Assembly: GCA_963814955.1 (NCBI GenBank)
Contig: CAWFEX010000001.1
Location: forward strand, 346,245 to 410,244
Direction of reading: 5' to 3'
Source: DATCJA01 sp963814955
Lineage (GTDB): Bacteria; Acidobacteriota; Vicinamibacteria; Vicinamibacterales; UBA2999
DNA length: 64,000 bases
The position numbers were made by a program, and so were the translations under genes. Shown piece by piece: positions 8,858 to 18,117 of this stretch. Every line of letters begins with the position of its first letter. The first letter of the stretch is position 1. The notes below the pieces were generated by a model, which worked only from the letters and a program-made list of their open reading frames with translations, did no database searches and had not been told where the DNA came from.

Positions 8858-8880
8858 TGAGTCGGCCTTTGTGCGAAAAA

Positions 8881-9377
8881 TTACCAGTCGAACTCGAGCC
8901 CGATGCTTCCGGTCGAGCCATTGACGCGATCGCGAAGCGCATCGGTCAATGCCACCGCTCGATAGCCGGCGCCCACGTTGATCAAGATGTGATCGGTCAC
9001 GCTGAATCCGACAGTTCCCTGCGGTTCGAACACCACGAACTCGTCCTTCACACCGAAACGAACAACACGGGCGAGGCCAGCATCCGGAGTGAGGCCAGCT
9101 GAGGTGCGTGCTCCAAAACGGATCGTTGGCGAAGGACCAGGCCCACGGATGAATGGCGCATTGATGCTGACAGGGAGTGTCGCCGTGCCTACACCGGCGA
9201 GCCCGCGCTTTCGTCCCCGACGTCGGTGACCTTGAAGTCCGGTGCGACGACGATTCCGTTGTGGATGCGTTCAACGACGAGCGGAGCGGGCGCTGGTGCC
9301 TGCTGTGCGAGCGCGGTCGAGGTCGTCACGATCAGCAGCAACGCTTGAAGAAAAGTGCGAACGTTCGATCTACGCAT
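8881..9377 (-). CDS. Small outer-membrane beta-barrel-like protein (frameshift)
   Basis: About 165 residues if one shift near 9200 is repaired. The N-terminus has a signal peptide (TFLQALLLIVTTSTALAQ). The C-terminal half, read in the other frame, is amphipathic beta sequence (RFGVKDEFVVFEPQ, GTVGFSVTDHILINVGAGYR) ending in GSIGLEFDW, a C-terminal aromatic residue typical of barrels inserted by the Bam machinery. Its ATG lies 9 nt after the stop of the PEGA gene, so they are one transcript. Inserting one base in GCGGGCTCGCC gives a continuous ESAGLAGVGTATLP. Function unknown. Confidence 0.6.
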
Positions 9378-9386
9378 GATGACCCT

Positions 9387-10182
9387 CTACTGCCGCGACA
9401 AACTGACGTTGAGCCGCTCGGTTTCGCCGGCGCGTGCATCGACGTCTGACGAGTACGAGCGATAGCCCTCGCGACGAACCTCGATGCGATGCACTCCTGC
9501 CACCACGTCGAGTACCGAGCTGTTCGTCGGACGCAGGTCCCTGCCATAGCTCGCCGTCGATGAGCACCTCAGCGTCCGCGGGCTGCACTCGAATGGCAAG
9601 TGTGGCGACTCCCGCAGCCGGCGCCGCTCGCGGCCCTGCGCCCGGCCCGGAACGACGAGGCGCGGCACCGCGCGGCGGGTTCGGCGGCGAGACCGGTCGG
9701 GGATCCTGCGCTTCGCCCGGAGGCAGTGTTTCCATCGCGTGGCGAATCCGGAACGTGCCGTTCGGCTGCAGGTAGATCATCTGACGAGCGGTGCGATGGC
9801 CCTGGAGGTACAGCGTGATCTCGTGCTCGCCCGGTTCGAGATGCAGCCGCTGCAAGAACCCGTCGAAGTCGTCTACGGTCCCGGCGTAATAGCCGTCGAC
9901 GAAGACTTCGGTTTCTCGCGGGGCGACCTGGAGGCGCAGCGACGAATCTGGCGGATACGCGCCTGCATATCCGTAGGGGGGGAACCAGCCATATGGATAA
10001 AAGGGGGAATACCACGGGTCGTACAGGAACGGACGATAGTAGCCGCCCAGCACCACGACCGATCGAGGAGCCGCTCTCACGTTTCCGCGCCGCTGCGCGC
10101 TGAGATCGATCGGTGCCGTCAGAATCGAACTGAAAAGTACGGCCGCACACACACTGGTCCTGAGGAATCGGGTCGAGGTCAA
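9387..10182 (-). CDS. PEGA-domain exported protein (frameshift)
   Basis: An exported protein of about 264 residues with PEGA-type surface domains. From the TTG start at 10182 (GGAGAC 6 nt upstream) the product has a signal sequence (RFLRTSVCAAVLFSSILTAP). A Tyr/Pro-rich segment follows (YYRPFLYDPWYSPFYPYGWF), then a first PEGA-like unit (VAPRETEVFVDGYYAGTVDD), a Pro/Gly-rich linker and a second unit (RVQPADAEVLIDGELWQGP). The frame breaks near 9520; removing one G from CTCGGTAC restores DEQLVLDVVAGVHRIEVRRE and the remaining PEGA strands to the stop at 9387. PEGA domains are associated with the cell surface; the exact role is unknown. An ATG at 10290 would give a longer, less signal-like N-terminus. 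Confidence 0.7.
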
Positions 10183-10379
10183 GGCGAGTCTCCTTGCAGG
10201 CGCGCCGGCGCGCGTCGCAACGGTTGTGCCGAGCGGGATCGGTCGTGGGGTGCGGAGGAATCGCGTCACAGCAGCCGGTGAAACGGGCAACTGTCGGTTG
10301 CCGGGGACACGGCTGTCCGTCGTCGCGGACGTGGGTTGTGGGGTCGGATGTTTCGGGGGCTGGCCTTACACGAGACCGA

Positions 10380-10874
10380 TTACGAAATTATTCCCCCCGC
10401 GGTGGGCCCTCGCTCGGACACGACATAGCGTTTGACGAGGCCGAGGAGATCGTCGAACCGGAACGGTTTCTCGATCAGTGCATCGGGCCGCAGCCGCGCA
10501 CGCTCGCGCGCGTCGAGCTCCGAAGCGGTCACGACGATGGTGGGGATGATGGCCAGTACCGGATCGTCCAATTGCAATGTGCGCAGGTCCCGGCCGCTGA
10601 TCTCCCCGGGGAGCATCAGGTCGAGGAGGATGAGCGCGAAGGCATCGGGATCCGCGGCGAGCTGCCGTCGACCCTCCTCGCCGCTGCACGCGTCCGCCAC
10701 CAGGTACCCGTGCAGCTCCAGAAGCTGCGACAGACCCTGCCTCACGTCGTCCCGATCTTCGACAACCAGGATGGCGCCGCGGCGTGGCCTCGGTTGCGGC
10801 TCGGGAACTGCCGGTTCTCCGAATCTCGGATCAGGGGAGTCCGACAGGTGGTGTGACATCTGCCCGTTTGACAT
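10380..10874 (-). CDS. Single-domain response regulator
   Basis: A 164-residue receiver-only regulator. The REC domain covers about residues 37-150: acidic pair in AILVVEDRDDVRQGL, phospho-acceptor Asp in FALILLDLMLPGEISGRDL, the Thr/Ser switch in IPTIVVTASELDA, and the conserved Lys in DALIEKPFRFDDLL. There is no output domain, so it may relay phosphate or act by protein contact, as CheY-like proteins do. I chose the ATG at 10874; the alternative at 10859 removes five residues, and an upstream open stretch to 11036 has no domain sense. No kinase is adjacent. Confidence 0.85.
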   Translation of the reverse strand: MSNGQMSHHLSDSPDPRFGEPAVPEPQPRPRRGAILVVEDRDDVRQGLSQLLELHGYLVADACSGEEGRRQLAADPDAFALILLDLMLPGEISGRDLRTLQLDDPVLAIIPTIVVTASELDARERARLRPDALIEKPFRFDDLLGLVKRYVVSERGPTAGGIIS

Positions 10875-11068
10875 GTCGAAACTAGGTGCCCCCTGAGCAT
10901 CACGATGCGTGCCATACGCGCGAAGGTATGTTTCGCTCAAGAACAGGGCTGATTGGCTCGAAGGAGACCGTGCTATGCGGGCGTGGCCGGTTGGCGCTCC
11001 CAGACAGTGAATGAAAATGCGACACTCCCACGGCAATATTTGCCCGACTGCCTTAATTGGCAGGGGCC

Positions 11069-11587
11069 TTAACTCGGCTGTCGCTCTATCTGGATTGTGC
11101 GGATGACGATGGGCGTAATCGGCCGATCGCGCTCGTTTGTGGGCGCCTTTCCGATTTTTGTAACAACGTCCATCCCCTGGACGACTTCGCCGAACACGGA
11201 GTGACGGTCATCGAGGTGCGGGGTTGGGGCGAGCGTAATGAAGAACTGCCCGCCGTTGGTGTCCGGCCCGCGGTTTGCCATCGAAAGCACTCCTGCCTTG
11301 CTGTGGCGCAGGGCTGGATGGAACTCGTCGGCGAACGTGTATCCCGGACCACCGATACCCTCGCCGAGCGGATCGCCACTCTGGATCATGAACCGGTCGA
11401 TTACCCGGTGGAAGATCACGCCGTCGTAGTACGGCTTGGTGACGGTTTGATTCGTGCGCGGATCCTTCCACGCTTTTGTGCCTTCGGCCAGGGCGACGAA
11501 GTTCTCGACCGTTCTCGGCGCCTCGCGATCGAACAGACGTACGGTGAAGCTTCCCTCGCTGGTGTCGAACTTCGCGAACAAGCCCAA
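11069..11587 (-). CDS. Cyclophilin-type peptidyl-prolyl isomerase
   Basis: A 172-residue cytoplasmic cyclophilin without a signal peptide, which catalyses cis-trans isomerisation of Xaa-Pro bonds. Family marks are FHRVIDRFMIQSGDPLGEG (active-site Arg and Phe), LSMANRGPDTNGGQFFIT and the HLDDRHSVFGEVVQGMDVV segment. The length is typical for the short bacterial PpiB-like forms. The start is TTG at 11587, with AAGGAG about 7 nt upstream. Divergent from glgB, with a 21-nt tandem repeat in between. Confidence 0.93.
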   Translation of the reverse strand: MGLFAKFDTSEGSFTVRLFDREAPRTVENFVALAEGTKAWKDPRTNQTVTKPYYDGVIFHRVIDRFMIQSGDPLGEGIGGPGYTFADEFHPALRHSKAGVLSMANRGPDTNGGQFFITLAPTPHLDDRHSVFGEVVQGMDVVTKIGKAPTNERDRPITPIVIRTIQIERQPS

Positions 11588-11607
11588 TGATCTCTCCTTC
11601 GGCGACG

Positions 11608-11649
11608 GCTCCCGAACCCCGAATCCCGGCTCCGGAACCCCGAATCCCG
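11608..11649. repeat. 21-nt tandem repeat made of heptads
   Basis: Two 21-nt units in tandem, each three heptads: GCTCCCG AACCCCG AATCCCG, then GCTCCGG AACCCCG AATCCCG. They differ at one base. The repeat lies in the divergent promoter gap between the cyclophilin and glgB genes and belongs, by its period, with the other heptad islands in this window. Confidence 0.8.
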
Positions 11650-11681
11650 GTCAAACAGGCGCCAAGGATATCATGCAGTGA

Positions 11682-13895
11682 ATGAGCGTCAGCGCGCGCA
11701 CACCCTTGGATGACGCGCTCGATTCACTAGTGTCGGGCGCGGCCGACAACCCGTTCGCGATCCTTGGTCCGCATCCCGTTACCGTCGATGGACGCTCTGC
11801 GCTCGTCGTTCGGACGATGCAGCCGGGGGCGTCCGACGTGCAGCTCGTGACGCCCGACCGGGTCTTCGGCATGCAGCGGCGGCGACCCGAAGGGTTGTTC
11901 GAAGCAACGGTGCCGCTCGACGGCCGCCCCGCCGAGGGATTCGTGTATTCGTTCCGCGTCAGGCAGGGCGGCGAGACGCGCGAGGTCGGCGACCCGTATC
12001 GATTCGGCACGATACTCAGCGATTTCGACCTGCACCTGTTCGCCGAGGGCACTCACTACCGCGCGTGGGAGCGGTTTGGCGCGCATCGTATGACGCGTGG
12101 TGAGGTCGCAGGAGTCCACTTCTCCGTCTGGGCCCCGAACGCGCAGCGGGTCAGCGTCATCGGCGACTTCAACCGCTGGGACGGCCGCCAGCACATCATG
12201 CGTCGTCTCATTCCGTCCGGCGTGTGGGAAATTTTCATTCCCGGTCTGCCCGATGACATTCCTTACAAGTACGAGGTGCGTACGCACGCTGGACACCTGC
12301 TGCAGAAGGCCGACCCGTTCGCACGGCGGTTCGAAGTGCCGCCCAACTCCGCGTCGGTGATCTGGTCCGATGGCGCCCATCGGTGGCGGGACGGGGACTG
12401 GATGAAGGATCGCGAATCGTTCGGCGGGTGGCACGACCGTCCGATGTCGATTTACGAGGTCCATCTCGGGTCATGGCGGCGCGTCCCGGACGCCGGCTTC
12501 AGGCCGCTGACGTATCGCGAACTGGCGGCAACGATGGTCCCCTACGCGCGTGAAATGGGCTACACCCACATCGAGCTCATGCCTGTTCTGGAGCATCCAT
12601 TCGCGGGGTCGTGGGGCTATCAGGTGATCGGGTTCTTTGCGCCGACGAGCCGGTTCGGCACGCCCGACGACTTCCGCTATTTCGTGGACGAGTGCCATCG
12701 GCACGGCCTGGGAGTGATTCTCGACTGGGTGCCCGGTCATTTTCCCAAGGACGAGCATGGACTTGCCCGTTTCGACGGGACAGCGCTGTACGAGCACGCG
12801 GATCCCCGCCAGGGTGAGCATCGCGAGTGGGGCACGCTCGTCTTCAATTACGGCCGAAACGAGGTTCGCAGTTTCTTGTTCAGCAGCGCACTCTTCTGGC
12901 TGGAGCAATTCCACCTCGACGCGCTTCGGGTCGACGCGGTCGCCTCGATGCTGTATCTCGACTACTCGCGGAACGAAGGCGAATGGATCCCGAATCGGTT
13001 CGGCGGCCGTGAGAATCTCGAGGCCGTCTCGTTCCTGCAGCAGCTCAATGCCGTCACCCATGGCAGTGTGCCGGGAACAATCACTGTTGCGGAGGAATCA
13101 ACAGCGTGGCCGGCGGTGAGCCGGCCCGTCTATCTCGGGGGACTCGGGTTCAGCTACAAGTGGAACATGGGCTGGATGCACGACATGCTCCAGTACGTGA
13201 AGGAAGATGCCGTGCATCGCCGCTGGCATCACGACAAGATCACGTTCTCGATGCTCTACGCCTTCACGGAGAACTTCATTCTGCCGTTCTCGCACGACGA
13301 GGTCGTTCACGGCAAGCGCGCCATGCTCGACAAGATGCCTGGGGATCTCTGGCAGAAGCATGCGACGCTGCGCACGCTCTACGGGTACATGTTCGGCCAC
13401 CCCGGCAAGAAGCTGATGTTCATGGGCTGTGAGTTCGGCCAATGGCGCGAGTGGAACTACGACGAGAGCCTCGACTGGCATCTGCTGGACGATCCGATGC
13501 ATGGCGGTCTGGCGCGATGGGTGCGTGAGCTGAATCACACATACCAGCGCGAGGCCTCGCTCCATCAGGTGGATTTCGACGGCTCTGGCTTCAGCTGGAT
13601 TGATTGCCACGACAACGAAAACAGCGTGATTTCGCTGATGCGCCGCGCGCGCGACCCGCACGACTTCACGGTGATGGTCGCCAACTTCACGCCGGTGCCG
13701 CGGCCGGATTATCGGATCGGCGTTCCGGAGAGCGGTTATTACCGCGAGCTGCTCAACAGCGACGGCGAGATGTACGGCGGCAGCAACATGGGTAACGGCG
13801 GCGGCGTCGCAACCGAGCCGATTCCGGCCCACGGCTTCGACCATTCGCTGTCGCTGATCGTTCCGCCGCTGGCGTTCCTGTTGCTCAAGAAATAA
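11682..13895 (+). CDS. glgB: 1,4-alpha-glucan branching enzyme
   Basis: A 737-residue GH13 branching enzyme that moves alpha-1,4 chains to alpha-1,6 positions in glycogen. Domains in order: an N-terminal CBM48-like region with NPFAILGPHPV, a second beta-sandwich (GVHFSVWAPNAQRVSVIGDF with NRWDGR), the catalytic barrel and a C-terminal beta domain. The four GH13 regions are visible: GVILDWVPGHF, ALRVDAVASMLY (nucleophile Asp), ITVAEESTAWP (acid Glu) and LPFSHDEVVHGK. Length is typical of the full-length two-N-module form. ATG at 11682. No other glg gene is adjacent in this window. Confidence 0.95.
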   Translation: MSVSARTPLDDALDSLVSGAADNPFAILGPHPVTVDGRSALVVRTMQPGASDVQLVTPDRVFGMQRRRPEGLFEATVPLDGRPAEGFVYSFRVRQGGETREVGDPYRFGTILSDFDLHLFAEGTHYRAWERFGAHRMTRGEVAGVHFSVWAPNAQRVSVIGDFNRWDGRQHIMRRLIPSGVWEIFIPGLPDDIPYKYEVRTHAGHLLQKADPFARRFEVPPNSASVIWSDGAHRWRDGDWMKDRESFGGWHDRPMSIYEVHLGSWRRVPDAGFRPLTYRELAATMVPYAREMGYTHIELMPVLEHPFAGSWGYQVIGFFAPTSRFGTPDDFRYFVDECHRHGLGVILDWVPGHFPKDEHGLARFDGTALYEHADPRQGEHREWGTLVFNYGRNEVRSFLFSSALFWLEQFHLDALRVDAVASMLYLDYSRNEGEWIPNRFGGRENLEAVSFLQQLNAVTHGSVPGTITVAEESTAWPAVSRPVYLGGLGFSYKWNMGWMHDMLQYVKEDAVHRRWHHDKITFSMLYAFTENFILPFSHDEVVHGKRAMLDKMPGDLWQKHATLRTLYGYMFGHPGKKLMFMGCEFGQWREWNYDESLDWHLLDDPMHGGLARWVRELNHTYQREASLHQVDFDGSGFSWIDCHDNENSVISLMRRARDPHDFTVMVANFTPVPRPDYRIGVPESGYYRELLNSDGEMYGGSNMGNGGGVATEPIPAHGFDHSLSLIVPPLAFLLLKK

Positions 13896-14116
13896 CCGCG
13901 AAGGGCGCGAAGATCTCGAAGAGCATGCGACGGGACGACCCTTCGTATGCGCGCGTCTTGGAGTTGACCGCCGGCCGTCTGCTCTGGACAATACTGTCGA
14001 CGGCTCGGATAACGGCAGCTGATGAGGGTGTTCATCGAAACACTCCGATGATGAGGGAGACCTGAGATGGGCAGTCTGTTCACCATGTCGAGCGTCGTCG
14101 GAGCGCGGCCGCGGCG

Positions 14117-15070
14117 GTGCTGGTGCTGCCACCACGAGCGGCCGCCGATCAGGCGTCCCAGACCGGAGCCCCCAGCACGGCCGCCACGCTGAGCCAGCAG
14201 GCGTCCGAGCCGCAACACACGTGCGTATCCGACGACCCCGCTCTGTTCTGGCGATGTGCCCAGCAGAAGGCGACGGCATTCAATCCCCCTCGCACCGCGG
14301 ACGGCAGGCCGGACTTCAGCGGCTACTGGCGTCACGGGACGGAGGCGAAAGAAGACCTCGAAGCGCCGTGGGACAACCGCGCGCGGGTTGGAGCCGGCAG
14401 AGAAGGTGCGCGTGATGCCGGGCCGGGAAAAAGCTTGATCGTCGACCCCCCGGACGGAAAGCTTCCGCTGCAGCCCTGGGCGGAAGTTCAGAAGCGGGAG
14501 AACGAAGCCAAGTACATCGACCAGAACACGCACTGCTTCTTGTCGGGCGTGCCGCGCTTCATGTATGAGGCGGGGGCCTACCAGATTCTTCAGGCTCCGG
14601 AGTCCATCACGATCCTGTCCGAGGAGGTGCACGCTTTTCGCGTCATCGCCACCGACGGCCGTCCGCGTATCGCACAGACCATCGGACTCTGGCTGGGGGA
14701 CGCGCGTGGCAGGTGGGAGGGCAATACGCTGGTGGTCGAAACCACCAACCAGAACGGCCGCGTGTTTCTGGACCGGCGAGGTACGTTCTATACCAACGCC
14801 GCGACCGTGACCGAGCGCTTCACGATGCTCGATCGGAACACGATCGCCTACGGGGCCACGGTGGACGACCCGCTCGTCTACACCCGACCGTTCACGATCG
14901 GGCTCATGTTGACACGGCACACGACGCAGGATTTCGAGATGCTGGAAGACTCCTGCTTCGAAGGTAACAAGGACGTGGACATCCTTTACAGCATCGGGCT
15001 CAAAAAGTACCCGGGAATCACATCCCAGGATGTTCCTGCGTTGAAGGCTCGCACGCCTGTTTCGCGTTAA
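14117..15070 (+). CDS. Exported acidobacterial protein of unknown function
   Basis: About 317 residues, of a family common in Acidobacteriota. Recognisable blocks are RTADGRPDFSGYWRHG, LPLQPWAEV, HCFLSGVPRFMYEAGAYQIL, a stretch ending in WLGDARGRWEGNTLVVETTN, and VTERFTMLDRNTIAYGATVDDP. The WEGNTLVV/TERFT pair is the usual hallmark. The GTG at 14117 falls within a hydrophobic signal-like stretch (AAAAVLVLPPRAAA), so the true start is probably upstream near 14066-14090, where an in-frame start is missing. A one-base indel in the signal region would explain this. Function unknown; sugar or lipid processing has not been shown for the family as far as I know. Confidence 0.65.
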   Translation: MLVLPPRAAADQASQTGAPSTAATLSQQASEPQHTCVSDDPALFWRCAQQKATAFNPPRTADGRPDFSGYWRHGTEAKEDLEAPWDNRARVGAGREGARDAGPGKSLIVDPPDGKLPLQPWAEVQKRENEAKYIDQNTHCFLSGVPRFMYEAGAYQILQAPESITILSEEVHAFRVIATDGRPRIAQTIGLWLGDARGRWEGNTLVVETTNQNGRVFLDRRGTFYTNAATVTERFTMLDRNTIAYGATVDDPLVYTRPFTIGLMLTRHTTQDFEMLEDSCFEGNKDVDILYSIGLKKYPGITSQDVPALKARTPVSR

Positions 15071-15151
15071 CGAGCACAAGCAAGCAACTGCAGCTGGCTG
15101 ACATCGGTCTGCAGGCGAGGGCGCGCAGAGCTCGCCGGCGCGCGCCGCGGC

Positions 15152-16097
15152 TCAGCGCGGGCCGTTACTCGCGAGACGCTCACTTTCTTCCATCGTCGGC
15201 ACACTGTCGATTGCGCCGGGGCGGGTACAACTGACTGCGGCGGCGGCGTTTGCAAACCGCAGAATGTCGGATGGCGAATCACCCCGCAGGAGTGCGGTGA
15301 TGAATGCGCCGCGAAACACGTCGCCTGCGCCGGTCGAGTCCACCACTTTCACGTTGTGGCCGGGGGCGACATGCACTGTGTCGCCCGCGAGCAGCATGGC
15401 GCCCTGCGCGCCCAGCGTGACGCACACGATGTCGCCGCCGGGTCCAAAAGGACCCGGCCTACTACCACCGCCGCGTTCCCGTTGGATTTTCCGGAGCGCC
15501 CGCTCGAAATCGCGCTCGCCGGTCAGTGGTTCCAGCACGTGTTCCGAAAAAATCGAAATCGAGACCGCCGCGATGAGCTCCTCCGTCCGTTCTGTGACCT
15601 GTTCGATGTCGCTCGTCACCGGAATACCCGCGGCTCGTCCCAACGCGGCGGCGCGAATCGCGGCGTCTTCGTCCGTATCGTCGACGTGAATCAGCCTGGT
15701 GGAGCCGACGACCGAGGCATCGATTTCGCCGGGTTTCAGCTGCAGTTCAGGGTCACGGTGCCACAGGACGACCCGTTCGCCCCGACGTTCATCGACCAGG
15801 ATGACCGCGAACGGGTTTCTGGTATGTGCGCACGTAAAAGTGATCGCTGTTGACACCACGTTGCCGCAGCTCGCGCCGCATGCGCTCGCCGTTGTCGTCG
15901 CCGCCGGTCGTCCCGACGTACTTGGTGCGGAGGCCCATGGCGGCGCACGTACACAGTGCGGTGGCTGTCTGGCCACCGCACATGACGGAATGGCGTGTGA
16001 TGCGCAGCTTGGCGGCTGCGGTGTCAGGATCGGGAAACCCGGGCAGTGAATAGACGTAGTCGACGGAGTTGGCTCCCACGCCGACGACGTCGAACAT
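15152..16097 (-). CDS. PfkB family carbohydrate kinase (frameshift)
   Basis: About 315 residues of a ribokinase/PfkB-type sugar or nucleoside kinase. The N-terminal part starts MFDVVGVGANSVDYVYSLPG and holds MCGGQTATALCTCAAMGLRT and YVGTTGGDDNGE. The C-terminal part holds the PfkB signature VVDSTGAGDVFRGAFITALL with the catalytic Asp and the anion hole. A frame break near 15815 is repaired by removing one C from AAACCCGTTC, giving YQKPFAVIL. The ATG at 16097 is followed upstream by an AAGTGCA-type island. Substrate unknown; the family includes fructokinases, ribokinases and adenosine kinases. Confidence 0.8.
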
Positions 16098-16112
16098 TGG
16101 ACGAGTATATGC

Positions 16113-16176
16113 AAGTGCAAAGTGGAAAGTGCAAAGTGAGAAGTAAGTGGGGAAGTAGGGAAGTACGAAAGTACGG
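16113..16176. repeat. Heptad repeat island, AAGTGCA words
   Basis: The + strand reads as heptads AAGTGCA AAGTGGA AAGTGCA AAGTGAG AAGTAAG, then TGGGG, AAGTAGGG and AAGTACG copies. A further AAGTAAG sits at about 16199. It lies between the pfkB-type gene (start at 16097) and the upstream metallo-hydrolase gene on the same strand. Word content and the AAGTAAG tail match the islands at 18938, 19427 and 23391. Confidence 0.75.
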
Positions 16177-16274
16177 AATGCAGGCCGAGTCCTGCGACAA
16201 GTAAGTTTGTAGGCGTGGGCCGGGTCCCGCGAGGCGACGTTGGCCATTCCTCGCGGACCCGGCAACCTAAAAAT

Positions 16275-17897
16275 TCAGTTCGTCCCCTTCGCCAACGTTC
16301 CCAGCGCCTGCGTGAACGTGCTGAATGGCACCGGCTTCCCATGCACCGGAGCGATCGTCGCGACGTCGAGCTTCATTCGCGTGACCTGAGTGTTGAACTG
16401 GCGCATCGCGGCAAGCTGCGACTGCCTGGGAGCCTCGTGCGTGTCGAAGAGGTCCGCCTCGAACGCAATGCGCTCGTTGGGGAGCCACGCCATCAGCATT
16501 CCCGCGACGTGCTGCAGCGGCTGCACGTAGTAGACGTGTAGATTCCGCGTGTCGTCGGTGATGACGAAGCGTTCCTGGATCGCCTCGTAGTTGTAGCCCT
16601 CGGCGACCTCGGTTGGCGGCCACAGCGACACGATATCCGGCTTGACCGTCCTTGCCTTGTAGGTCATCACGTCCCGGTTCAGGAACTTGAGATTGATGTA
16701 GTGAGTAACCAAGGTCGCCCCGATGTGGTTGTAGGTCCGCAGCCCCCCGATGTGGTCGAAGTGAGGATGCGACACGATCACGTAGCGGATCGGCTTGTTC
16801 GGCGCCAGCTTTGCGATGGCTTCGATGACTCCAAGGCTCCGCTCTTCGTTCAGCGGTGCCTCGAATACCGCGACGAAGTCGCGGAACTCGATCATGTAGC
16901 TGTTGGCCGGACCGCCGCCGAGCAAATAGACGCCGTTGGCCATCTTTTCAACTGTGACCTGCCCGTAGTTCGGAGCGGGCGCCTGCTTCACTGCCTCGGG
17001 CACGGGCACCGGGTCGTCACAGGCATTAGCCTGGACCATCGGGAACTTGCCGCCGTACCCGTTGTGACCGGTGGTGTCGGAAGCGAACTGCCAGTTGTCG
17101 TCCCAGCCGTGGTGCGAGTGCCAGGCGATCGGCCACTTCGACATCCCCGCGTCGATGAAGTTGGTCGACTCGTGCTCGATGTTGAAGTCGCCCAGCGCCG
17201 GCTCGTTCACCGTCGTCTTGATCCGCGTGATGACGTTCTGGCTGTTGATCGTGGCGTCGACGCGGTACTTGCCGAGCACGGTGATGCCGACGACGTGGAC
17301 CTTCTCCGGTGCGACGACGTTGCCGTCGCGTCCCTTTTCGAGCTGCTCCCAACGCCACACCGCCCGGGGATTCGCGCCCGGCTTCCGTGCCGCTTTCAGA
17401 AAGCCGTGCGGGGTCAGCCAGATGTCGAGCTGATAGATCTCGGCAAGCTCCGGCGGCACCCGGACGGGCGCCCCGGTTCCGTCGATATGCCAGGCGTACT
17501 CCCCGTTGACGATGTGCGTCTGCCGAACTTCCTTCTGGAACGGGGTGCCACCGACAAACCCGATGCCGTACTTCCACGAAGCCGGGTTGCCACCGGGTTT
17601 CCGGTCGAACGTTTCCTTGCTCGTGCCGGTCTCCCAGTTGATCGTCCGGGTGTAATTCGCCATCTCGCTGCGCACCCAGTCGATGTTTGGCGCGTTCTCG
17701 AACGTCTGTCCGACGGGCCCGCTGTAGCCGGTGCCCGAGAACGTGACGCAGCGCAGGTTGGCTTCTCCGATCTCCTTGGATGCCGCCGCCAGAATCGGCG
17801 CAGGGTCAACGAATCCTGGCGGATACTGCTGCGCGGCGGTCCGGATTCCCAGCACGAGGAGCAGCCCTACGAGACCGAACGACAATTTCCTGGCCAT
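16275..17897 (-). CDS. Exported metallo-beta-lactamase-fold hydrolase
   Basis: A 540-residue exported protein. The start at 17897 has a strong AGGAGG 6 nt upstream and gives a signal peptide (KLSFGLVGLLLVLGIRTAAQ). The first half (about residues 25-290) is an unassigned beta-rich domain found in front of the MBL fold in acidobacterial relatives. The second half (from about 310) is a metallo-beta-lactamase fold: the metal motif VSHPHFDHIGGL, a downstream metal-ligand Asp in FEADLFDTHE and a final His in VATIAPVHGKP. Such proteins are hydrolases or glyoxalase-like enzymes, and the substrate cannot be read from sequence. Confidence 0.85.
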   Translation of the reverse strand: MARKLSFGLVGLLLVLGIRTAAQQYPPGFVDPAPILAAASKEIGEANLRCVTFSGTGYSGPVGQTFENAPNIDWVRSEMANYTRTINWETGTSKETFDRKPGGNPASWKYGIGFVGGTPFQKEVRQTHIVNGEYAWHIDGTGAPVRVPPELAEIYQLDIWLTPHGFLKAARKPGANPRAVWRWEQLEKGRDGNVVAPEKVHVVGITVLGKYRVDATINSQNVITRIKTTVNEPALGDFNIEHESTNFIDAGMSKWPIAWHSHHGWDDNWQFASDTTGHNGYGGKFPMVQANACDDPVPVPEAVKQAPAPNYGQVTVEKMANGVYLLGGGPANSYMIEFRDFVAVFEAPLNEERSLGVIEAIAKLAPNKPIRYVIVSHPHFDHIGGLRTYNHIGATLVTHYINLKFLNRDVMTYKARTVKPDIVSLWPPTEVAEGYNYEAIQERFVITDDTRNLHVYYVQPLQHVAGMLMAWLPNERIAFEADLFDTHEAPRQSQLAAMRQFNTQVTRMKLDVATIAPVHGKPVPFSTFTQALGTLAKGTN

Positions 17898-18063
17898 TTG
17901 TCCTCCTAACACGCGCCCCGCGCGCCACGACGCGGCTCGCCACAGCCGGCGATCAGCCGGAACGGGGCCGATTATACGATTCGCGGGCCGTTGCGCGCGT
18001 CACTTGTATTCCAGGCCGCAGGAATGCGCCATTGAACGGTAGTGCCATTGAAAACAACGTAGT

Positions 18064-18079
18064 GTCCGGTCAGCCGGAC
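18064..18079. repeat. Short REP-like palindrome
   Basis: GTCCGGTCAGCCGGAC, preceded by ACGTAGT, is the single-hairpin form of the element at 3401-3456. It lies just downstream of the methyltransferase gene on the minus strand and may help end that transcript. Confidence 0.6.
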
Positions 18080-18117
18080 CGGTAACGTCCTGACCGTCGG
18101 AGACACTGCCGACACGT

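Noticed and set aside
13896..13925. Another heptad island (CGCGAAGGG, CGCGAAGAT, CTCGAAGAG)
   Set aside because: The period is 9 and only three degenerate units exist; too weak to group with the others.
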